Source of the DNA: Verticillium longisporum
Lineage: Eukaryota; Ascomycota; Sordariomycetes; Glomerellales; Plectosphaerellaceae
DNA length: 64,000 nucleotides
Assembly: GCA_019188255.1 (NCBI GenBank)
Contig: JAETXT010000009.1
Span: 2,790,001 to 2,854,000, forward strand
Reading direction: 5' to 3'
A program made the translations under genes and the position numbers. The notes beneath the pieces were generated by a model. It worked only from the letters and a program-made list of their open reading frames with translations, ran no database searches and was not told the DNA's origin. Below are positions 1-11,108 of this stretch, in pieces (positions within the stretch are counted from its first letter, which is position 1; every line of letters begins with the position of its first letter).

Positions 1-644
1 GCGAGATCAGCTGGGCGATTCTCCGCATCCCCGCTGTCAAGCTGTTCCCTGCAGCTCTAACGCAGTTAGGGAAGAAGATAGGCATGCCGCGCCGCACAAG
101 CTTCGTTGTGGCTTCTTTTCGCCTTGGCTGGGCCAGCTTGATTGCCAGCCTGACTGGGTCAGTGTCTACTGGGCTGGAGTTGGGGTTGACAAGGAGCGAA
201 TAAGCGCTGCAGGCTTACGATGCTGTCCCCTGAACTCTCAAGTACGGGCACCTGGTTTCGCGTACGTAACAGAGAGTAAAGACGAACGCGAACCAGTGGA
301 CCAGTATTCGGCTCCCCATGGGGAAGTGAAACGAGCATCTCGGCAGCGTATCAAGGTCACGACGACGTGACCAAAATCGCGACAATGTCTGGTACACAAG
401 ACAGCAACATCTGACTGTCGAAGCAGCAGCTGGCAACGGACAACCGGTATTATTCCCTACATCTGTCGGCATTGGTGGAATACGCAAAGTAAGGGGGTCG
501 GCTTCATGATTGCGAGCACCGCCAGAGCCATATAATTTCAAGAAACGTGATTTGAAGTACGGGCTACAATTATCAAGACACGGGCAAGCCACCGACACGG
601 CAGTGTGTTCCCCAGGGAAGTAAAACAATCGACACCAGCCGCGT
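1..644. other. Intergenic, left edge
   Basis: No credible gene is visible. The open frames here have poor codon usage and no recognisable domain. The right end is the 3' flank of the permease gene, which is read on the minus strand. Confidence 0.5.
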
Positions 645-2437
645 CTAAGACTGCCGCCTCTCTCGGAAAGACTCGATGGTATCCTTGACGTCACCGGTGC
701 CCTCGGCTCCGGGGTGGTCTGCGGCTGCCTGTGATAGCTCAGTGCGGCGCGCTTCAATGATGATTTCTTCGGCCTCGCTTGCGCGCAGGTAGGTCAAGCG
801 GCCCTTGGTGACCCAGAAACCAAGAGACACTACCATCATAATACCAAACACCGCGATGGCGTAGTTCATATCGGAGACGGTTGGATTTGGGGTGCCGGGA
901 AAGAAGAAGAAGACACTCGTGATGGCGCAGTAGAAGACCGAGATCCAGTTGATCAAGGTCCCAAAACGACCAAGCTTGAACTCGGCAGGTGGGAGCTTAT
1001 CGCGACCGACCATGAGCAACACCAGCACGGGCATGCCGTAGGATACCGTCAATGCGATGACGCTGACGCCGAGGATGGCCTCGAGGACCGTGTCGGCGAA
1101 GGTATATAATACGCCGATGAGGCCAATGATACCGCCTTGCAGCCAGAGAGCACGCACAGGTACGCGCCAGGTCTCGTTGACCTTGCTGAAGTAGGGACTC
1201 CACGGGATGCCGCCGTCACGAGCGAAACTCCACGTCGGACGCGAGGCCGTCGTGACGATGCTGACAGCCTGGCCCATGCCGTTGAATATGAAGAAGGACA
1301 GGAGCACGGTGGCGACGGTGAGGCCGGTGGTACCTTTGAGCAGGTCCATAAAGGGGAGACCTGTCGAGGGGTCGATGACGGCGTCGAGGTCCTGGATGCA
1401 GAAGAGACACACCACCATGAAGATGAAGCCGGAGACGGCACCCATGGTGACGGAGAGCCACATGACGCGGGGAATGTTCTTGCGCGGCGCAGGAATCTCT
1501 TCGACGAGGTGGATGGCGGCGTCAAAGGCCGTCAGGCCGTAGGCCGCCTGGACGAGGCCCAGGAACCACGTCACACCATCGTTCCAACCCGTCTGGTTGA
1601 GCCAGCGGCCAAAGACGAAAGACGCGGGCTGGAACGAGTTGCCGTCCTTGACGCCGACGGAAATGAGGAGCGCCAGCGAGAAGACGAAGAAGAGAGTGAC
1701 GAAACATATGCCAACAAAGTTGTTGAACATGGGCAGGATGGCGTCCCTGCGGCAGGCGACGACATTGAAGAGAGTGACAAAAGCCGTCACGGCGAGGTAG
1801 AGTAGGAAGCGTACCCAGCCGTGGGCGCCGTCCCAGTCCGGGTCGTACAGAACCTTCATGCTCAGCATGAAGTCGGTCATGAAGGCGACCTGGGAGGCGG
1901 AGAGCGTCCACCAGCCGAACTTGTTGATCCAGGCGCAGAGGTAGGAGGTGAAGCGGCCCTTGCCGCCGGGCCACAGGCGCCAGATCCAGTAGGCCTGGCC
2001 CATGGCGGTGGGCATGGCGCTGCACATCTCGGCGAGGGAGACAGCAACGCAGATGTTGCAGACGAAGACGAGAACGAGGCCCCAGAGGATGGCAACGGGC
2101 CCGCCAGCCGTCAGCCCGCTGCTGAGGCCCTGGGCGAAGGTGGACCTGCGCCATCATTAGCTGTTGTCGCAGTTGTCAGTTGTCGGGGCAAGCGACGAGG
2201 AGACGAAGAACAACAAGAAGAAGGGGGGATATTGACTCACCAGGTTCCTAGCACGGAGAAGGCAAGGAAGAACATGCTCCAGAGGCTGAACTTGCGCGTC
2301 AACGTCTCGGCATGGCCCAGCTCGGCGAGGTCGAGAGCATCTTGTACAGCCTGGTCGGCGGTGGGCAGACGCTTGAGATGGGCCTGCGATTCTGCGTCGC
2401 CTTCGACCGGGGGAGGTGTCATGGTTGCGGAGCTCAT
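645..2437 (-). CDS. APC-superfamily amino-acid/choline permease
   Basis: This is a plasma-membrane permease of the fungal Hnm1/Uga4-like amino-acid, GABA or choline group within the APC superfamily. Exons are 2241-2437 and 645-2145, giving about 565 residues, normal for the family. The intron has a GTGAGT donor, a CTAAT branch site and a GCAG acceptor, and splicing restores the conserved first-helix segment GTWSTFAQGLSSGLTAGGP. A hydrophilic N-terminus of about 50 residues precedes roughly 12 hydrophobic segments. Family-typical blocks include EMCSAMPTAMGQAYW, AFDAAIHLVEEIPAPRKNIP and ARDGGIPWSPYFSKV. The tail is short, charged and probably cytosolic. The start is the first ATG upstream of the conserved region. 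The substrate cannot be told from sequence; choline or amino acids are the best guesses. No breaks are seen. Confidence 0.9.
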
Positions 2438-3100
2438 GTGTGGAAGAGACGAGGAGAAATGGCAATGATTCTTCTCGCGGGTGAAAATGGGGATGAAATT
2501 TTCAGACCTCGAAGCAAAGTGCAGTGTCGGTCTCCTGTCACTCGAAGGCGGGACAGCAAGCCCCTAAATGCGATCTCATCACTGGCGATAGGGAACGGGT
2601 GGCAGAGGTTGGTTTGCTGCTCGTCAACAGCTCAATCTCGGGCTGGACGCCCTTGAGCTTCGATCCTCTGCGACACACACACACACGCCCGCGCGCGCCC
2701 ACACAGGACAACCTACCTACCCCGGGTTCGGCACCCCTACCCAGCTTACCAGGCTGTCGTCACTGATAAGAGCGGGTGTGACCCGGTTTGTCTGCCCTAG
2801 GCTATTTCGAGTAGGGGTTTAGGCCCCCATCTCCAACTTTTGGGTCCCTGGCGTCCTCGAGACCGGACTACCAGACCCCCCACCCCCGAACGTTCGGGAT
2901 GCTCATGCTGATTGCTGATACAGGAAGCTTCTGGGGCTGGGAGGTGTGCCTGCCTTCTTCCCTGCAACTGACACTGGCTGTCTGTTATTCGTGAAGGCGA
3001 GGCGATGGCTGCCAGAGGACCTCAGGGTTTCGTTGCCATTGGTACGCCACTTCGAGCCTTCCATGGCCACATGTGTCACCGAGCAGGCAAATGGCTGTTG

Positions 3101-3151
3101 CAGGCTTCTGTCTGTTCCAGGCTTCTGTCTGTTCCAGGCTTCTGTCCTGGA
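3101..3151. repeat. 17-bp tandem repeat, 3 copies
   Basis: The unit CAGGCTTCTGTCTGTTC occurs twice exactly at 3101-3117 and 3118-3134, followed by a third copy that diverges at its end (3135-3151). Confidence 0.85.
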
Positions 3152-3434
3152 CCGAGACGGGTCTTCCAGCACGCGTCTATCTGCCCAGTCGACCGTGGTC
3201 CACCTGGCCAGGGGTGTTGGGCGAGGCATTCTGTATCTGTTCGTCGATAAGGCAGGGAAGGATCCGGCTATCGCGGCCAGGCCGTCGCCCTCAAGGGGTT
3301 CATACTCGTTCGCTCTCATGACTCAAGTTCTGGAAAGACGCCCACATGAAGCTCCTCGAAAACGGCACGTGGATAGACATTCCTCGTCGACACTGACCGG
3401 CCCGGGCGCTTGTTCAATCTGCGACACGACGGAG

Positions 3435-3469
3435 CCGTTGCCAATGCCGTTGCCAATGCCGTTGCCAAT
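3435..3469. repeat. 12-bp tandem repeat, about 3 copies
   Basis: The unit CCGTTGCCAATG is repeated at 3435-3446 and 3447-3458, with an 11-base partial copy at 3459-3469. It lies in non-coding DNA. Confidence 0.85.
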
Positions 3470-3987
3470 CTCTGAGAACGGCCGATAGCTGCATCAATGG
3501 CATCGGACTGCAGGTATACCATGCACCGTCTCGTGGGTCAGCTGGCAGGTCGCTTCAGCACCCGGTCCGGGGCTGAGATTGTGCTGCCCGTGGCATCCGC
3601 CTGCCGTGGCCGCCATACCTGTTCGGGCAAGAATTTGGACACGACCATCTTGATGCAGCACTCTGCTCTTCGTCTCCTTGTGCGCCCCAACGTGAACCCC
3701 CCTTCCCCTTCCCCTGCCCCTCCATCATAGGCTCCGGGGAGACAAGTTGGTTTCCCATGACCAGCTCCGCCCGATCGCTCGCCGCTGGCCACGCCGCCTC
3801 ACCACTACCGATTGGCCCGGGCCCGTTACGTCTCAGTCACGGATTGAGTTAGGTATGGGCATCTCACCATGCTCGGTCTTATGGGAGGCCGGGGCCCTCC
3901 GCTCATCACACCATGCTCCTCTCGTACATGTAAAGAGGCAACAGAGGGGAGGGGAGGGGAGGAGGGGCGGAAACACCTCGGGGGCCC

Positions 3988-3997
3988 AGTCTATAAG
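3988..3997 (+). promoter_or_regulatory. TATA-like box of the amine oxidase gene
   Basis: TCTATAAGAG lies about 255 bases before the amine oxidase ATG, in a CT-rich context typical of filamentous fungal promoters. Assignment by position only. Confidence 0.35.
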
Positions 3998-4246
3998 AGC
4001 CTCTCCCCGAAGAAACAGCTTCGTCTTGAATCGGGTTTTCCAGAGACCAGAGCCGACCAACATCTCCTCATTGACAGACTGGATCCTGCGCCCTTCTGGG
4101 TCATCGTCACATTGCTTGCTTCAACTCGTTGCCTTTTCTCTTGACACTTACACCTCGTCGTCCCCCCGTTCTTCTGATATACGTACGGTATTATCCCGTT
4201 TTGAACAACCACCTTATGGCAGGTTTCTGCAAACACGAAATTGAAA

Positions 4247-6354
4247 ATGATTGTCGACACATCTTCAATTGCAGATTACACAATCTTTCGGGAAGAGGCC
4301 AGCGACGCCGCGCCCGACTTGTCCAAGGCCCGCTCAGTCCATCCCTTAGACCAGCTATCGATTGAAGAGATACGTGCCGCCGCTCACCTCATCCGCCAAC
4401 ATGCCGACCCCAAGGTCGTCAAGTTCAACTGCCTGACGCTCCATGAGCCCAGAAAGCTCGAGTATGCTGCCTTCCGTGCCGGCCGTGGGCCCCGCCCGGA
4501 CCGTCGTGCCTTCGCCATCGTTCTCGAGAAGGGCACTTCGGACGTCGCCGAGGTCGTCGTGAACCTGACCAAGCTCAAGGTCGAGAACTGGAAGCCTGTG
4601 GCCGACGTTGCACCGACCCTGACCCTCGAGGACCTCGACGTCTGCGAGCGCGTTGCCATCGCCGACCCCGTGTCATTGAAGCGTGCCGCGAAATCGGCAT
4701 CACCGACATGGCCAAGGTCTTCATCGACGCCTGGGCCATCGGTTTCGACAACCGCTGGGGCATGGAGCGCCGCCTCCAGCAGGGCATCGTCTACTACCGC
4801 AACTCGCCCAACGACAACCAGTACGCTCATCCCCTCGACTTTAGCGTCGTCGTCGACACGGAGCGGGAGGAGGTCCTCGCCGTCGACATTCGTCACGTCG
4901 ACGGCAAGCGTGTGCCCGTGCCCCTGCGCGAGCACAACTACCTGCCCGAGTTTGTCGCCGATACGTTTGTTCACGACAAGCTCAAGCCCATTGACATCAC
5001 CCAGCCCCAGGGCGTCTCGTTCAGCATGAACGGAAGCGAGCTCTCCTGGGCCGGCTACAAGATGCACATTGGCTTCAACTATCGCGAGGGCATCGTCATC
5101 TCCGACGTCAGCATGTATGACCATGTCGAGCAGCGTGACAGGGCCCTCTTCAACCGCATCAGCGTTGTCGAGATGGTCGTCCCGTATGGCAACCCCAACC
5201 CCCCTCATCAGCGGAAGCACGCCTTTGACGTCGGCGAGTACGGCACTGGTCTCATGACCAACTCGCTGAAGCTGGGATGCGATTGCAAGGGCGTCATCCA
5301 CTACGTCGACGCCATCATGACGACCAGCTCGGGCGAGCCCGCCGTCGTCAAGAACGCCGTCTGTGTCCACGAGGAGGATAACGGCCTGCTCTACAAGCAT
5401 ACCGACTATCGCGACGGCACCGTCACGTCGGCTCGTGATCGCAAACTCATCGTCTCGCAAATCATCACGGCCGCCAACTACGAGTATGCCTTCTACCACA
5501 CCTTTACTCTTGATGGCACCTACAAGCTCGAGATGAAGCTGACGGGCATGCTCAACACGTATCTGCTGCACCCTTCGGAGACAGCCGCCCCCTTTGGCAC
5601 CGAGGTGGCACCTGGCCTCGACGCTCACAACCATCAGCACATCTTCTCGCTGCGCGTCGACCCCGAGATTGACGGCCCTCGCAACACCGTCGTGCAGAGT
5701 GATGCTGTGCCCGCTGACGACCCTGTCGGCAGCCCCGGCAACCTCTATGGAAACGGGTTTTACTGCAAGAAGACGCCCCTCCTGACGGCCAAGCAGGGTG
5801 CCGTCTCGTACTGTCACGAGACGAGCCGCTCCTGGGACATAACGAACCCGAACCGCCTCAACCCCTCGAGCAAGAAGCCGGTCGCTTACAAGATTCTCAA
5901 CAACAACTGCCCTGCTCTCCTCTCGAAGCCCGGCAGCCATGTCTGGAAGCGCGCCGCCTTTGCCCGCGAGTCGCTCTGGGTCGTCCCTTATCGCGACCAC
6001 GAGCTCTTCCCGGCCGGCGACTACGTGTGCCAGTCCACGGGCGAGCTGGGACACGCCCACAACCAGGCTGTGCTCGACTGGGTCAAGCGTGACGAGCCGA
6101 TTGACAACACGGACATTGTCTGCTATATCCAGTTCGGGCTGACCCATTTCCCGAGAACCGAGGACTTCCCCGTCATGCCGGCGGAGCCCGTCAGCGTCAT
6201 GCTGAGGGCGAGCAACTTCTTCGAGAAGAACCCCGCGCTCTGGGTCCCGCCGACGGCCATCCTGGGCGACTCCGTCTCGCGGGACGCGTTCGCAAAAGGG
6301 GACGCCAAGGGGACCTGCTGCTCTGGATCGCTGACTATGTCTTCGAGGCTCTGA
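4247..6354 (+). CDS. Copper amine oxidase, peroxisomal, with apparent frameshift
   Basis: This enzyme oxidatively deaminates primary amines to aldehyde, ammonia and H2O2 using copper and the quinone cofactor TPQ. The N2/N3 domains are followed by the catalytic domain. The TPQ precursor tyrosine lies in TAANYEY (codon at 5479-5481). Copper ligands are the HxH of NHQH (5632-5640) and the His of GLTHFPRTEDFP (near 6145). The catalytic-base aspartate is in FDVGEYGTG. The protein ends in SRL, a type 1 peroxisomal signal, as in other fungal amine oxidases. The frame breaks at 4666-4669: GAC CCC G reads on into the wrong frame, while one extra C gives the family-typical DPRVIEACREIGITD. With that base restored the protein is about 702 residues. 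It has no introns. Start ATG 4247; the next ATG would lose conserved N2 sequence. Either a consensus error or a fresh null allele. Confidence 0.92.
4666..4669 (+). other. Frameshift site in the amine oxidase gene (C4)
   Basis: A run of four C follows GA. Upstream reads ERVAIADP in one frame and downstream reads VIEACREIGITDMAKVF in another. One additional C joins them as DPRVIEAC. Confidence 0.85.
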
Positions 6355-8446
6355 GGGGGTATTTCTTTGTGGTGGCTCGGTGGTAGTGTGATAGTCTATA
6401 GGACGTATTCAACATGTTTTGACGTCGATGTGCCGGTATTCTGGTGAGCCGTTGAGACCTCGCCTCCGGGTGCTGCAGCCCATTCGGACGTCAGTGCTCG
6501 TAAGCCTACGTAGGAGCATGTACTGTATACTCAAAGTGCAACGCACGCCGCGATCACTCCTTATCGCCCTTTGAGGCGCTGATTTTCTCGGCCTTGCAGC
6601 CACTTTGTGCTTGGAGAAACCTTGTATGCCTCTGTTGATGCCCATGTCTGGAGGTTGATCTGCATGTCGGTGACTCGACGGAGAAATGATTGCCCAGGAC
6701 TTCACAGCCACCTTGCTTTGATCAAGCAGGCAGGGTCACATTTCGGGTTTGGATGCCACGCCCTCCTTGGCTTTTCTGGGCACATTCGCCTGTCTATGGC
6801 ACTTTGGGAATGTCTATCGATGCAGGATGTTTGCACGAGCAGACGCCAAGGTCACCACGGGAGTTGTCCACGTCAATCAGTCGTGTTGCCGGATCACCGT
6901 CATGTAGTTTTGACCTTTTGATCTTTTTCTTTTTACCAACCAGAGCAGACAGGCCTGGTTTTGTAGATCGGTCTAGTTTGGATGACATGGCATAGACGCG
7001 CAGTAGTGCTCGTGTTTCAAGGAAAAAGTCTCCCAAGGGCGTGGGCCATGTCTGATATCTCCAGTCAGGCATGATGCACGACGTGCAGCGGGATCGAGAA
7101 GGGCATATCCGCTCTCTCGATGGTGTGCTACGATCCAGACGGGTGTTTTTCAAGCTCACGCAAACCAGCCGAGTTGGGTATCGGCCATGAGAAGGTATCT
7201 GACCTTGCCTTTGTGACGGGAGAAGGCACTAGGCCCTGTTGTATGTCATGGTAGCAGACGCGCTCATCAACCTCGTTATAGGCGAAGGATGCAATGTATT
7301 CTATCCAAGTCGGAGGGATACGAGCATAGTATCCGACTATGAGTCTAGTAAACCGTAGTCCTCGAAGACCGGCGCACTGGTCAATACGGTCTTCGTTTAG
7401 CCATACAAGTACGACCACTGCAGGCACAGCTGCTGCACCGAATTTAGTCTCGGGCAGTCAGATGGAGGCTTGCATGCCCGATGGCCGGACACCACTCCTC
7501 CACGGCGTAGTCAGAAGCGCTATCTATACCCTACGACGTCAGGCGGAGACACATGCATTCCTCGACGAGCAGTGTAGAATCGAGCAAACAGCCCGGTTCT
7601 AGGCTGCCCGTTAGATCATTCCGAAAGTCAAGGCATCTACCCCGTTTTAATTTGGAACCCGGCGAACCTGGCAGCATCCGCAGGGAATGACTGTCTCCGT
7701 TCACGGCGTATAGGTCCATAGTGGTCAATATCTTTCTGACCTTTCAAAGGTGCCGACCTGGCGGAGAAGGGAAGTTCACTCCAATCATCCGTTGACAAGA
7801 ATACGGTGGTAGTCTGAAGCCTAATGGCGTCAATGCTCGAAAGCACGTCTTGCCGTCAGAATTCTCCTCGCCTGTAGGATCGTGGCTGGGAGACTTGGGG
7901 TTGATCTTGTTCAGAGACATCTTACAAGATGTTCGATGGCAAAAGGTCCACCGAGGCCATATAAAGCAAAATGCAATGCCTGTCCAGAGTCCAGGGTTCC
8001 AGCTGGGATCTTCGAGGTCCATTGACACGTACATGGCCCCCGAGAACCGCCGAGGGGCTCATAACCCCCGCACAGCACCGGAACAGCTGATTCGAACAAG
8101 AAGGATGCATAGATTGCCATAACGACTTGCACCTTGCCATGGGCTGATCAAGAGTATGCTTGCAGGCCACAGCACAGACGTATAGGCTCATCCGGACTCT
8201 CATACATTGCGCGACTACAGCACATCACGGAACGCCTAAGCGGCTCTCACCAGTTCCTGCACCGTACGCCTTGGCAGCATGTAACGCGGCTCGTCATCAT
8301 CTTTATTCGTTCTACTCCCCGGCAGCCACAAGCAGCGGGACGAGTCCTCATCAAATGCAAGTCTCGACGTCTAGCACGCCCCCCACGTGGCGTGGGCCAC
8401 CCTTCATAGCCTCGCCGCGCATTTTTCGCTTCCAACCCCCCCTTCT
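6355..8446. other. Convergent intergenic region
   Basis: This 2.1-kb region lies between the 3' ends of the amine oxidase (+) and delta-COP (-). Short open frames exist on both strands, but none has fungal codon bias or a recognisable domain. No repeats of note. Confidence 0.5.
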
Positions 8447-10171
8447 TTACTCAATGACAAAGTTGTCCGCAACCGACTTGATCTCCTTGGAGAACGTTAC
8501 GTCTTCGTTTTCGTCCAGCAACGAAACAGTCGTTACCTGTACAGCATTAGATCTGGCTTCTAGAAATCAGAGAGAGGAACAGGGTCGTCACTTACGTCCA
8601 CATCCACATAGGGCGTTGTCTTGGAGAACCGGACCGTCATGGGGAAGAAGTCGTTCTCGTCGTTCGTCTCGGCCTCAAACTCAAAGGAGCCGCTGGGGTT
8701 CTCATCCGTCACGCTGCCAATGTTCCACTCAACCGAGTCGCCAGAGACGTCGTATGCGGCATCGAAGCTTGACACGACGGGCTCGCTCGCCTGGTAAGGG
8801 ATGACGACGCTGACGTCGGTGAGAGGGTCGCCGCCCGTCAGCTCGTACTCGACGGTGAGGTTGTACTTGCCGCCGTCGTTGTTGATCCAGACGGTAAATG
8901 TGATGGGGCAGGCGCTGGGGTCGTCGGCCTTGGGCGTGGCACGCCACCTCAGGACGCCGACGGCGTTGTTGACGGGGAAGCCGCGCGCGGCGTTGCTCAT
9001 CTGGATGACCTTGGAGTCGTTGAACAGGTTGCGGTTGACGTTGGGGTGCGTCCTGAACTGGGCGCCCTGGGTCGGTGTGGCTTGGAGGTTGAGCTTGACC
9101 TTGGTGAGGCTGGGATCTGAGATGCGGAGGGTGAGATCACCGCTGATGGAGAGGGAGTTGAGGGCGCCCTCGCGGGACAGCTTCGCGCTGATGGCTTCCG
9201 TGACGGTGACGTGGATCGCGTCCCGGTCCATGGTTGTGGACGCGCGCTCCGCCGCGGGCTCGGCGGCGGCGTGTTGCACGACGGGCACGATCAGGGGGCT
9301 GTCCTCGACCTCGGCACCCATCTCGCCGCGCACGCGCTCGAACATGTCGGTCGTCTTGGACTTCTTGCCCAGCTGCATGCCCTTGCCCTTGGGGGCGTTC
9401 GCCTTGTTGAACGTCTTGTTCTTCTCGGCCTCGTACGAGTCGTACGTGTCGGTCGTCGTCGGGCGAGCAGGTGGGGTGTAGGTGGGGTACACAGGGGTCC
9501 TGGGCATGCCGCCGCCGGCGCGGCCCGTCCTCGCCGTCTCCTTGCGCTGCATCTCGAGCTGCTTCGCCTTGCGCTTGCGTTCCTCGGTGGCCTCGAGCTC
9601 TTTGTTCTAGGGATTCTGGTTAGCATTGTGGCGGTCAGACCCACACCAGCCAACCGACGCACCCTCGCGATGATCTCCTGGATCCGCTCCTCGTGACTCT
9701 CCATCTCCAGGAAGGTCTTAATCTGGCTGATGGTGAGGTTCTCCCTGTAGCCCAGCGTCACGAGCTCATCAAAGGCACTGAGCAGCTCGTAGGCGTTCTT
9801 CAGAATCTCGCGCTCGTCGAGGGTTCGGCATGTGCTGGTGACAACCTGGGCGAAGAGGTGCAGAGAGTCAATGTCCTGCAGAATGTTGGACTGGCGGTTC
9901 GTGATGAGGACCATGTAGAGCTCGTCCAGCGGCTGGTACACGAATCGAACATTGTCCTGCTCGACGGTGGTGTGCTGGGTTCCGGAGTCGGCGAGCTTGG
10001 GAAAGGAGGCGAGAAGTCCCTCGATGCGCGATCGTGGCATCTCCCTGAACTGGCGGGAGAGGACAGCTTTCCCGCCGCGGGTACAGATGGAGGCTGCGAG
10101 GACGACCTGGATGCAGTCAGCACTTGGGAGGGGAGGAGAAGCGGCGAATGGCTCGAGCAGAGACCTACCAT
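8447..10171 (-). CDS. RET2: Coatomer subunit delta (delta-COP)
   Basis: Delta-COP belongs to the COPI coat that drives Golgi-to-ER retrograde vesicle traffic. Exons are 10169-10171 (the ATG alone), 9663-10106, 8596-9606 and 8447-8536, giving 515 residues. The N-terminal longin-like domain reads VVLAASICTRGGKAVLSRQF straight after the start, with FVYQPLDELYMVLITN and the DSLHLFAQVV segment following. A Lys/Arg-rich linker (NKELEATEERKRKAKQLEMQR) leads to the C-terminal mu-homology domain from about residue 270, ending in KEIKSVADNFVIE. All introns have GT-AG ends. Starting translation inside the first intron would add residues absent from the conserved N-terminus, so the one-codon first exon is preferred. 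The gene looks intact. Confidence 0.93.
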
Positions 10172-11108
10172 GATTGATGAAGGGCGAGTGATGTAGCGGA
10201 TGTATGGTGAAAGTCGCGAGGGTCGAAGTACTATCGCAATGCCCAAGGCGGCTCAAGGAGGGACCTCACAGCTCGGAATTTGGATGTGTGGAATCTGGTC
10301 AATGCACAGACCAAGTCACCTCAGGCTCAGGAGGTGGTGCTCCACATGTACATGCTGCCACTTACTTGCAAGTGGCAGCTGCCAGCTGACAGGTGCTCGC
10401 TGCCAAATGACAGGTGGCAGACAGGCAGACAGGCAGACAGCCTCAAGGGCGACCCAGCTCGACGTCGCCGGTACGTACCTTCTCACACACAGGTACCCAC
10501 AGGTACCCAGGTCGGTACCCTGCAAAGAGGGGCCCGCCAGCGCCTCCTAACCTTTTCATTTTCCTTGCATCATTTCCCGGCGCGCCGCAACTGACAACCT
10601 CATCAACGTCGCACCCAGGCACGCCTGCGTCTTCTGCCTGATATCATCACGCTCGCCGCAAACTTGCACGGCCTTTCCCCACGTGTCACACCAGCTCTGG
10701 GTCTCGTCTCTGAAGCTGCCTAGCAGAATCAGCGCGTTCCAGCACCCTGATTGCCAAGAAGACTCAACTTCTCGCCATCGACTTCCCGTTTTGGCCATCT
10801 CGATAATCGAATACCCGGCCTACCTTAGGTACCAACGAAGCTTCCCGTCATTCAACTCTGCGAGAGAAACCGAAACCTGTCCAACACAAACTTGCCGCCC
10901 CTGTCTCGCGCCAGCCCACAAGGGCTTTCTATCGAATTCCAGCGATCACGAACGGGCCACTACAAGCCGGAACACAAACTGCAAATCCTCGCAGCATCTT
11001 AGGATCGAGGCAATATCTTTTGTCTCGATCTATCGTCGCTGCACAAATAGTTGATTAGAGGCACCAGACAGCCACGACAGTCGAGCCTCGGGGCTCATAG
11101 CCAAACAA
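10172..11108. other. Divergent promoter region
   Basis: The region between delta-COP (-) and the acidic protein (+) holds GACAGGCA microrepeats (10410-10440), a cluster of GGTACC motifs (10471-10520) and a CCTACCTTAGGTACC element at 10819-10833. The right half is CT/CA-rich and is likely 5' leader of the plus-strand gene. Confidence 0.5.
10471..10520. repeat. GGTACC-type motif cluster
   Basis: Repeated GGTACC words (GTACGTACC, AGGTACCCACAGGTACCCAGG, CGGTACCC) lie in the delta-COP/acidic-protein intergenic region. They are members of the dispersed family described in the findings. Confidence 0.6.

Larger units (their letters stand above)
2438..4246. other. Divergent intergenic region
   Basis: This 1.8-kb region lies between the permease (-) and the amine oxidase (+), so it should hold both promoters. 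It contains two small tandem repeats (3101-3151 and 3435-3469), GT/GC-rich tracts, a GATAAG site near 2765 (a possible GATA-factor site) and a TATA-like box near 3990. No gene is supported. Confidence 0.5.

Noticed and set aside
4640..4720. An intron as explanation for the amine oxidase frame change
   Set aside because: No GT-AG pair of plausible size fits without deleting conserved residues; the two frames abut at DP and VIEAC.
4384..6147. Long open frame of 587 codons on the minus strand
   Set aside because: It is the antisense of the copper amine oxidase and arises from its GC-rich third positions. The protein has no domain and is rich in Val/Asp/Gly repeats typical of antisense reading.
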